From assembly GCA_002299195.1 (NCBI GenBank), contig DBOA01000059.1, positions 8,057 through 16,141 of the forward strand: 8,085 bases of DNA, in the 5' to 3' direction. The position numbers and the translations under genes were made by a program. This document shows, piece after piece, positions 1 through 5,423 of this stretch. This DNA is from Sphingomonadales bacterium UBA658 (GTDB lineage Bacteria > Pseudomonadota > Alphaproteobacteria > Sphingomonadales > Sphingomonadaceae). The notes beneath the pieces are model-generated. The model worked only from the letters and a program-made list of their open reading frames with translations, was not told the DNA's origin and did no database searches. Each line of letters starts with the position of its first letter. Position 1 is the first letter of the stretch.

Positions 1-648
1 CGGCCGTTCTTTGGCATCCAGCCGCAGCTCGTGGATAATGAGGGCGTCGTACTTGCCGATGAACATATTGGCGGCGCAACGTCGGGTAATCTTTGCATCA
101 CGCACAGCTGGCCGGGGCAGGCACGCACCGTCTATGGCGATCACGACCGTTTCGTGCAGACCTATTTTTCGACCTACAAGGGCAAATATTTCACCGGCGA
201 CGGCTGCCGCAGGGATGAAGATGGCTATTACTGGATTACGGGCCGTGTTGACGACGTCATCAACGTATCGGGCCACCGCATGGGCACTGCCGAGGTGGAA
301 AGCGCGCTCGTGCTGCATGACAAGGTCGCAGAGGCAGCCGTCGTTGGATTTCCGCACGATATAAAAGGGCAGGGCATATACTGCTATGTGACCCTGAATG
401 TCGGCGAAGAGCCGTCGGACGAACTCCACGCGGAACTTCGGCAGCAGGTGCGCGTTGAAATCGGACCAATTGCGTCGCCCGATCATATCCATTTCACGAC
501 CGCACTGCCCAAAACGCGATCGGGCAAAATTATGCGGCGCATATTACGCAAGATTGCCGAAAATGACTTTGGCGCTTTGGGGGATACGTCAACGCTTGCT
601 GACCCAAATGTTGTCGATGCACTTATTGAGGGGCGTCAGAACCAGTGA
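1..648 (+). CDS. acs: Acetyl-CoA synthetase (AMP-forming), C-terminal part
   Basis: This is the 3' part of a gene cut by the window edge: 215 residues ending in TGA at 646-648. The enzyme activates acetate to acetyl-AMP and then acetyl-CoA in the cytoplasm. The fragment opens with RPFFGIQP and VDNEG, typical of Acs. It continues with YFTGDG (187-204), the hinge GRVDDVINVSGHR starting at 241, and PKTRSGKIMRRILRKIA starting at 508. The lysine of RSGK (526-528) matches the acetylation-controlled Lys609 of Salmonella Acs. The spacing from the hinge Arg (244-246) to this Lys is 94 residues, as between Arg515 and Lys609 there, so the fragment should begin near residue 434 of an enzyme of about 650. 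Propionyl-CoA synthetase is a close relative, but the N-terminal acyl-pocket residues that would separate the two are outside the window. No frame damage is seen. The name is firm at family level; acetate as substrate is inferred from the Acs-like sequence. Confidence 0.93.
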   Translation, partial: RPFFGIQPQLVDNEGVVLADEHIGGATSGNLCITHSWPGQARTVYGDHDRFVQTYFSTYKGKYFTGDGCRRDEDGYYWITGRVDDVINVSGHRMGTAEVESALVLHDKVAEAAVVGFPHDIKGQGIYCYVTLNVGEEPSDELHAELRQQVRVEIGPIASPDHIHFTTALPKTRSGKIMRRILRKIAENDFGALGDTSTLADPNVVDALIEGRQNQ

Positions 649-684
649 CGTCAGCACAGCGTTAGAATTCCCGCGTTCGCCTTT

Positions 685-704
685 ACTTGACGCTTGCGTC
701 AAGT
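685..704. promoter_or_regulatory. 20-bp inverted repeat, candidate operator
   Basis: Two perfect 9-base arms, ACTTGACGC (685-693) and GCGTCAAGT (696-704), flank a TT centre, 65 bases ahead of the racemase start. There is no T tract after it, so it does not look like an intrinsic terminator for acs. A perfect dyad of this size in a short gap ahead of a catabolic operon is typical of a binding site for a dimeric repressor such as a TetR- or MerR-family regulator. The left arm contains TTGACG, which resembles a -35 element, but I see no convincing -10 at normal spacing. The regulator is not encoded in the window. The dyad is seen directly; the operator role is inferred. Confidence 0.6.
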
Positions 705-729
705 GCCGCGACACCTTAACAGAATAGCC

Positions 730-745
730 TTAATCGCGCGATTAA
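730..745. promoter_or_regulatory. 16-bp perfect palindrome, candidate operator
   Basis: TTAATCGCGCGATTAA is a perfect self-complementary 16-mer. It lies 25 bases after the first inverted repeat and ends 24 bases before the preferred racemase start at 770. It directly abuts an alternative in-frame ATG at 746, a position that leaves no room for a ribosome binding site there. The site could bind a second dimeric regulator or lie near the transcription start; it has no T tract and is too compact to be a good RNA hairpin. The palindrome is seen directly and its function is inferred. Confidence 0.5.
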
Positions 746-757
746 ATGCGCCATATT

Positions 758-765
758 GGGAAAAG
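758..765 (+). promoter_or_regulatory. Ribosome binding site deciding the racemase start
   Basis: GGGAAAAG lies just ahead of ATG 770; the GGGA core (758-761) is 8 bases from that start. The earlier in-frame ATG at 746 has only the AT-rich palindrome before it and no purine-rich site. The protein encoded from 770 (MTDSPAKTGPLKGIKVVELA) also begins as the family usually does, a few residues before the conserved first strand. Confidence 0.55.
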
Positions 766-769
766 CTTC

Positions 770-1927
770 ATGACCGACTCTCCAGCAAAAACGGGTCCCT
801 TAAAAGGCATTAAGGTCGTTGAACTCGCTGGAATTGGACCGGGGCCATATGCTGGCCAGCTGCTGTCCGACATGGGCGCTGATGTCATTGTGATTGACCG
901 GCCCGGTGGCTCGATTGTTCCCAAGGCGATTGATGCGCGCGGGAAACGGTCGATGGTGCTGGACCTGAAAAAACCGGAAGCCGTGGCTGCGCTGTTAAAG
1001 ATTGTCGCAACGGCCGACGTCCTTATCGAAGGCCTGCGGCCCGGCGTGACCGAGCGTATGGGTGTTGGCCCCGATGTCTGTCACGCCATCAACCCGCGCT
1101 TGATCTATGGCCGTATGACCGGCTGGGGACAGACCGGCCCTTGGAGCCAGATGGCGGGGCATGATATCAATTATATCGGCATGACCGGCGTATTGAACGC
1201 GATTGGCAAAGATGGCCAGCCGCCCGTTCCGCCGATCAATATGATCGGTGATTTCGGCGGCGGTTCCATGTTCCTCGTCAACGGCATCCTTGCGGCAATA
1301 ATTGAGCGTGCGCAGACGGGCCGCGGCAATATCGTCGATGCCGCGATTGTTGATGGCACGCATAGCCTGATGAGCTTTGTTCATGGCATGGCCGGCGTTG
1401 GCCAATGGCGGACGAAGCGTGAGGCGAATTTGCTCGACGGCGCAGCGCCATTTTATCGTTGTTACATGACGGCAGATGGCAAGTTCATGGCGGTGGGTTG
1501 CATTGAACCGCAATTTTTTGCCGCGATGATGCAGCGTTTGCCCATCGATCGTGAGGCTTATGGCGCACAGCATGACCACGCCGCATTCGCGAAGCAGCAT
1601 GAAATGCTGGAGGATGTGTTCGCAACCAAAACGCGTGACGGTTGGGAAGCCATTTTTGCCGGTACCGACGCATGCGTAACGCCGGTGCTCGACTATGTTG
1701 AGGCGGCGTCACATCCTGTAAATGCGGAACGCCATGCGGTTGTCACCGACGGTCGTTGGCTGCACCCTCAGGTCGCGCCGCGTCTTGCAACGCAGCCTTT
1801 GCCAACCCATTTTGATATCGCAACAAAAGGTGCAGATTACGCGGCCATATTGGCCGAAGCGGGACTCAGCGCCGATGACATCTCCCAACTGATCGCGGCA
1901 GGCGCCGTGGTCACAAATAAGGACTGA
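770..1927 (+). CDS. Alpha-methylacyl-CoA racemase (CaiB/BaiF, family III CoA-transferase fold)
   Basis: A 385-residue cytoplasmic protein predicted to interconvert (2R)- and (2S)-2-methylacyl-CoA thioesters, so that methyl-branched chains can enter beta-oxidation. The N-terminal LKGIKVVELA and GPYAGQLLSDMGADVI (about residues 11-40) are the family Rossmann-like start. AGHDINY (129-135), GDFGGGS (160-166) and IEPQFF (245-250) carry His131, Asp161 and Glu246. These correspond to His126, Asp156 and Glu241 of Mycobacterium tuberculosis MCR at a constant offset of 5, which favours a racemase over a true CoA transferase. MCR is about 360 residues, so the length fits. I start at 770 rather than 746 because of the ribosome binding site. 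The thiolase gene follows after 2 bases, so the two are almost certainly co-transcribed. Two palindromes upstream suggest regulation. The branched substrate (isoprenoid acid, sterol side chain or other) is not defined by the sequence. Confidence 0.85.
   Translation: MTDSPAKTGPLKGIKVVELAGIGPGPYAGQLLSDMGADVIVIDRPGGSIVPKAIDARGKRSMVLDLKKPEAVAALLKIVATADVLIEGLRPGVTERMGVGPDVCHAINPRLIYGRMTGWGQTGPWSQMAGHDINYIGMTGVLNAIGKDGQPPVPPINMIGDFGGGSMFLVNGILAAIIERAQTGRGNIVDAAIVDGTHSLMSFVHGMAGVGQWRTKREANLLDGAAPFYRCYMTADGKFMAVGCIEPQFFAAMMQRLPIDREAYGAQHDHAAFAKQHEMLEDVFATKTRDGWEAIFAGTDACVTPVLDYVEAASHPVNAERHAVVTDGRWLHPQVAPRLATQPLPTHFDIATKGADYAAILAEAGLSADDISQLIAAGAVVTNKD
1919..1923 (+). promoter_or_regulatory. Ribosome binding site of the thiolase inside the racemase 3' end
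   Basis: AAGGA lies within the last codons of the racemase gene, 6 bases before the thiolase ATG at 1930. With only two bases between stop and start, this arrangement suggests translational coupling. Confidence 0.6.
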
Positions 1928-1929
1928 AT

Positions 1930-3144
1930 ATGACCGAAGCCTATATCTATGATGCGGTGCGTAGCCCGCGTGGCAAGGGGCGGCCCGATGGCGCGCTGCA
2001 CGAAATAACGCCCATCGACCTCGCGGCGCAGGTACTGGCTGCTATTCGCGACCGCAATGGTCTTTCGGGTGAAGAGATCGAAGACGTCGCCTTTGGTTGC
2101 GTATCGCCAGTGGGCGAGCAGGGCGCGGTTATCACACGTACCGCCGTTTTGGCTGCGGGCTATCCGCACACAACGTCGGGTATTCAGGTGAACCGCTTCT
2201 GCGGATCGGGCCTTGAAGCGTCGAACATCGCTGCGGCCAAAGTGAAGTCGGGCGAATGCGATTTGGCTGTCGGCGGCGGCATTGAATCGATGAGCCGCGT
2301 TCCCATGGGTTCGGACGGCGGCGCGTGGCCCATCGACCCGCGCTCGGCGATTGCCAATTATTTCATCCCGCAAGGCATTTCCGCAGACCTTATCGCCACC
2401 AAATATGGCTATAGCCGCGATGATGTCGACGCTTATGCGGTCGAAAGCCAAAAGCGGGCTGGCCGGGCATGGGCTGAAAAGCGTTTTGCGCGCTCCATCC
2501 TGCCGATCCGCGATGTCATTGGCGAAGTCGTCCTCGACCATGACGAATTGATGCGTCCGGAAACCGATATGCAATCATTGGGCGCATTGGCCCCTGCATT
2601 CCAGATGATGGGCACCATGATGCCCGGTTTTGATGACATTGCCATCATGCGCTATCCTGATGTCGAAAAGATCAACCATGTCCATCACGCTGGCAACAGT
2701 TCGGGCATCGTCGATGGTTCGGCCGCTGTGCTGATTGGCACGAAGGAAGCTGGCGAAAAATATGGCCTGAAGGCGCGCGCACGTATCGTATCGATGGCCT
2801 CCATCGGTTCCGAACCCGCCATCATGCTCACGGGTCCCGAATTCGCCGCGCAAAAGGCGCTGGCGCGCGCCGGAATGGACAAATGCGACATCGATGTGTG
2901 GGAATTGAACGAAGCCTTTGCCTCGGTCGTTCTGCGCTTCATGGAAGCGATGAATGTCGACCATAGCGACATCAACGTCAACGGCGGTGCCATTGCCATG
3001 GGACATCCGCTTGGCGCGACAGGTGCCATGATCCTTGGCACCGTGCTGGATGAACTGGAGCGTTCCGGCAAGTCGACTGCGCTCACCACGCTGTGCATTG
3101 GTGCCGGAATGGGCACTGCAACCATCATCGAACGCGTGAATTGA
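1930..3144 (+). CDS. Acetyl-CoA C-acyltransferase (thiolase)
   Basis: A complete 404-residue thiolase. It cleaves 3-ketoacyl-CoA with CoA to release acetyl-CoA (or propionyl-CoA at a methyl branch) and a shortened acyl-CoA. The nucleophile Cys91 is in NRFCGSGLEA, the loop region carries GGGIESMSRVPMGSDGG (115-131), and HHAGNSSGIVDGSAAVLI begins at residue 252. Asn327 is in NEAF, the base His359 in GHPLGATGA, and the second cysteine Cys389 in CIGAGMGTATI at the C-terminus. All expected catalytic residues are present and the length is normal. It sits between the racemase and the hydratase/dehydrogenase, as in a FadAB/FadIJ beta-oxidation pair, so a degradative role is likelier than biosynthesis of acetoacetyl-CoA. 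It could be called FadA or FadI; the sequence alone does not decide chain-length preference. Confidence 0.92.
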   Translation: MTEAYIYDAVRSPRGKGRPDGALHEITPIDLAAQVLAAIRDRNGLSGEEIEDVAFGCVSPVGEQGAVITRTAVLAAGYPHTTSGIQVNRFCGSGLEASNIAAAKVKSGECDLAVGGGIESMSRVPMGSDGGAWPIDPRSAIANYFIPQGISADLIATKYGYSRDDVDAYAVESQKRAGRAWAEKRFARSILPIRDVIGEVVLDHDELMRPETDMQSLGALAPAFQMMGTMMPGFDDIAIMRYPDVEKINHVHHAGNSSGIVDGSAAVLIGTKEAGEKYGLKARARIVSMASIGSEPAIMLTGPEFAAQKALARAGMDKCDIDVWELNEAFASVVLRFMEAMNVDHSDINVNGGAIAMGHPLGATGAMILGTVLDELERSGKSTALTTLCIGAGMGTATIIERVN

Positions 3145-3146
3145 TC

Positions 3147-3150
3147 GGGA
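3147..3150 (+). promoter_or_regulatory. Ribosome binding site setting the fadJ-type start
   Basis: GGGA lies 8 bases before ATG 3159. The reading frame stays open further upstream to an ATG at 3093, but that start would lie inside the thiolase gene, lacks this site, and would add residues unlike the family N-terminus. Start 3159 gives MTYTTFSVDIDADGIALLTI, a normal crotonase beginning. Confidence 0.6.
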
Positions 3151-3158
3151 ACGAAAAC

Positions 3159-5354
3159 ATGACTTACACAACTTTCTCCGTCGATATCGACGCCGATGGC
3201 ATTGCGCTTCTGACGATCGACCTTCCCGATGCATCCATGAATGTATGGAACGGCGCGTTAATCGAAGAATTCGGCAAATGGGTCGATGATTTCACCACCA
3301 ACGAAGCCGTAAAGGGCGCGGTCATTACATCGGGCAAGAAATCCGGTTTCCTGGCCGGTGCGGACTTGACCATGCTGGGCGGCGCAAAGGCGAGCAGCAC
3401 CAAAGAAGCGCTCGACCAGGCTTTCGCTTTGAACGCATTGCTCCGCAAAATGGAATCCGGCGGTCATTCCGCCAAGGACCTGAGCAGCGGCAAAGCGTCG
3501 GCAAAGCCAGTCGCCTGTGCGCTGAACGGTCTGGCTCTGGGCGGCGGTTTGGAACTCGCGCTTGCGTGCCATTACCGCGTCGTTGCGGATAATCCAAAAA
3601 TCCAGCTCGGCATGCCCGAAGTGATGGTTGGACTGTTGCCCGGTGGCGGCGGAACACAGCGGACGCCGCGCCTGATCGGCCTGCAGAACGCAGCGATGAT
3701 GATTATTCAAGGCAAGTCGCTCGATCCGGCAACGTCGAAGGCACAGGGACTGGTGCACGACGTTGCGCCGGCTGCCGATGTGATCGCCAATGCCAAGGCT
3801 TGGGTAAAGGCCAATCCGAAGGCGACGGCGCCTTGGGACAAGAAGGATTTCAAATTCCCCGGCGGGGCAGGCGCGATGGACCCACGTGCGGTTCAGCTGT
3901 TCGTTGGCCTGAACGCGATGGCGCATAAGGAAAGCAAAGGCAATTTTGACGCCATTAAGGCCATTTTGTCGTGTCTGTATGAAGGTTCGATCTTGCCGTT
4001 CGACACTGCGCTGCGTGTTGAATCCAAATATTTTACGAAACTGCTTTCGGGCAGCCAAGCGAAGAATATGATCCGGACCTTGTTCATCAACAAACAGGCT
4101 GCTGAAAAGGGCGCCGGCCGCCCTGCAGGTGTCCCAGCGGTGGAGATTAAAAAGGTTGGCGTATTGGGCGGTGGCCTCATGGGGTCCGGCATCACGCACG
4201 TTACCGTCAAGGGCGGCATGGAGGTTGTTGTTCTCGACCGCAGCCTTGAAGATGCCAATAAGGCGGTCGATTATAGCCGCAAGATCATCGACAAGGCCGT
4301 CAGCCGTGGCAAGATGACCAAGGAAGCGGGCGATGCGTTCATGGCGCGCATCACGCCGACAGACAATTATGACGATCTGAAAGATGTCGACCTCATCATC
4401 GAAGCCGTGTTTGAACGGCCCGATGTAAAGGCAGATGTCATTAAGAAGGCAGAAGCGGTGATTGGTCCGGATGTCGTGTTCGCGTCAAATACATCGACAT
4501 TGCCGATTACGGGTCTTGCGAAGAATTCGTCACGTCCGGCATTGTTTGTCGGGCTGCACTTCTTCTCGCCGGTTGAAAAAATGCCGTTGCTGGAAATCAT
4601 TCCCGGTGAACTGACGGGCGAGCGGGCGATGGCTGCGGCGTTTGATTATAACGCAAAGATCAAGAAGACCCCGATCGTCGTAAAGGACGTCCGCGGATTC
4701 TTCACCAACCGCGTATTCCCGCCGTACATGGGGGAGGCGATGAAGCTGGTGACCGAGGGCGTAAAACCTGCGCTCATCGAAAATGCCGCCAAGTCGCTTG
4801 GCATGCCGATTGGCCCGCTGGCGTTGCTGGATGAAACCACATTGCAGCTTGGCTATGATGTGATGCAGTCGACCAAGAAAGAATTGGGCGACGCGTATCA
4901 ACCGAGCGGCACGGAAGACTTCATGGAATTGATGGTCGTTAAATTGGGCCGTAAGGGCCGTCGTTTCGGCTCCGGCTTCTATGACTATGACGAAAAAGGT
5001 GAGCGCAAGACTTTGTGGCAGGGCATGGCGGAGCATTACCCGCTCGCTGAAGACCAGCCATCGGTCGACGAAGTGAAGCAGCGCCTGCTGTACATCCAGT
5101 TGATTGCTACAGCGCAGTGCTTTGAAGAAGAGGTCGTGCGCGATCCTCAGAGCGCTGATCTAGGGGCAATCTTCGGTTGGGGCTTTGCGCCGTATACCGG
5201 TGGCCCGATGAGCTATATCGACACGGTTGGCCTGGAGAACTTCGTTCGTACGGCCGACAATTTGGCGCAGCGATTTGGCAACCGTTTTGCACCACCCAAA
5301 AGCTTCCGCGACATGGCGGACAAGGGCGAGACGCTATATAAAGCTGCGGCATAA
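3159..5354 (+). CDS. fadJ: Bifunctional enoyl-CoA hydratase / 3-hydroxyacyl-CoA dehydrogenase (FadJ type)
   Basis: A 731-residue cytoplasmic multifunctional beta-oxidation protein that hydrates trans-2-enoyl-CoA and oxidises the (3S)-hydroxyacyl-CoA with NAD+. The N-terminal crotonase domain (about 1-200) has the oxyanion region GFLAGADL (63-70), GGGLELALACHYRV with Glu132, and GMPEVMVGLLPGGGGTQR with Glu154. The 22-residue Glu-Glu spacing is FadJ-like; E. coli FadB has 20. The dehydrogenase has the NAD-binding GVLGGGLMGSGI (334-345), SNTSTLPI (443-450), HFFSPVEKMPLLEII with His467 and Glu479, and TNRV with Asn518. Their spacing matches His450, Glu462 and Asn501 of E. coli FadB. The C-terminal helical domain ends with GWGFAPYTGGPMSY. 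Length is close to E. coli FadJ (714). A Gly/Ser/Lys-rich stretch at 101-115 looks like a small insertion in the crotonase domain. It follows the thiolase by 14 bases and probably forms the alpha subunit of a complex with it. Confidence 0.9.
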   Translation: MTYTTFSVDIDADGIALLTIDLPDASMNVWNGALIEEFGKWVDDFTTNEAVKGAVITSGKKSGFLAGADLTMLGGAKASSTKEALDQAFALNALLRKMESGGHSAKDLSSGKASAKPVACALNGLALGGGLELALACHYRVVADNPKIQLGMPEVMVGLLPGGGGTQRTPRLIGLQNAAMMIIQGKSLDPATSKAQGLVHDVAPAADVIANAKAWVKANPKATAPWDKKDFKFPGGAGAMDPRAVQLFVGLNAMAHKESKGNFDAIKAILSCLYEGSILPFDTALRVESKYFTKLLSGSQAKNMIRTLFINKQAAEKGAGRPAGVPAVEIKKVGVLGGGLMGSGITHVTVKGGMEVVVLDRSLEDANKAVDYSRKIIDKAVSRGKMTKEAGDAFMARITPTDNYDDLKDVDLIIEAVFERPDVKADVIKKAEAVIGPDVVFASNTSTLPITGLAKNSSRPALFVGLHFFSPVEKMPLLEIIPGELTGERAMAAAFDYNAKIKKTPIVVKDVRGFFTNRVFPPYMGEAMKLVTEGVKPALIENAAKSLGMPIGPLALLDETTLQLGYDVMQSTKKELGDAYQPSGTEDFMELMVVKLGRKGRRFGSGFYDYDEKGERKTLWQGMAEHYPLAEDQPSVDEVKQRLLYIQLIATAQCFEEEVVRDPQSADLGAIFGWGFAPYTGGPMSYIDTVGLENFVRTADNLAQRFGNRFAPPKSFRDMADKGETLYKAAA

Positions 5355-5374
5355 AAACCCGCAAGCAAGACACA

Positions 5375-5408
5375 AAAAAGGGCGACCTCCGCGGAGGCCG
5401 CCCTTTTT
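5375..5408. terminator. Bidirectional intrinsic terminator between convergent genes
   Basis: AAAAAGGGCG (5375-5384) pairs with CGCCCTTTTT (5399-5408), followed after one A/C mismatch by CCTCC (5386-5390) pairing with GGAGG (5393-5397) around a tiny loop. Read on the + strand it ends in a run of five T then GTTTG; read on the - strand it ends in six T. It can therefore stop both the beta-oxidation operon and the receptor gene. Outer bases GACAC (5369-5373) and GTGTC (5413-5417) can extend the stem. Confidence 0.9.
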
Positions 5409-5423
5409 GTTTGTGTCGTTGGT

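Noticed and set aside
646..653. TGACGTCA palindrome over the acs stop codon
   Set aside because: An 8-base palindrome is expected by chance at this scale and nothing else supports it.
685..704. Intrinsic terminator of acs
   Set aside because: The hairpin has only a two-base centre and no T tract follows it, so an operator is the better reading.
716..745. CtrA-type sites from three TTAA motifs
   Set aside because: The spacings between TTAA motifs are 10 and 8 bases, not the 7 of the CtrA consensus, and the palindrome explains two of them.
746..769. Upstream ATG extending the racemase by eight residues
   Set aside because: It has no ribosome binding site and directly abuts the palindrome 730-745; ATG 770 is preceded by GGGAAAAG.
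995..1600. 201-codon open frame on the - strand inside the racemase gene
   Set aside because: Antisense shadow of a gene with an intact catalytic triad; low-complexity translation without domain features.
1837..2574. 245-codon open frame on the - strand across the racemase-thiolase junction
   Set aside because: It overlaps two confident genes, has no recognisable motif and no support from spacing or a ribosome binding site.
3258..4199. 313-codon open frame on the - strand opposite the fadJ-type gene
   Set aside because: It lies wholly antisense to a clear multi-domain enzyme, its translation resembles no family, and long antisense frames are common in GC-rich genes.
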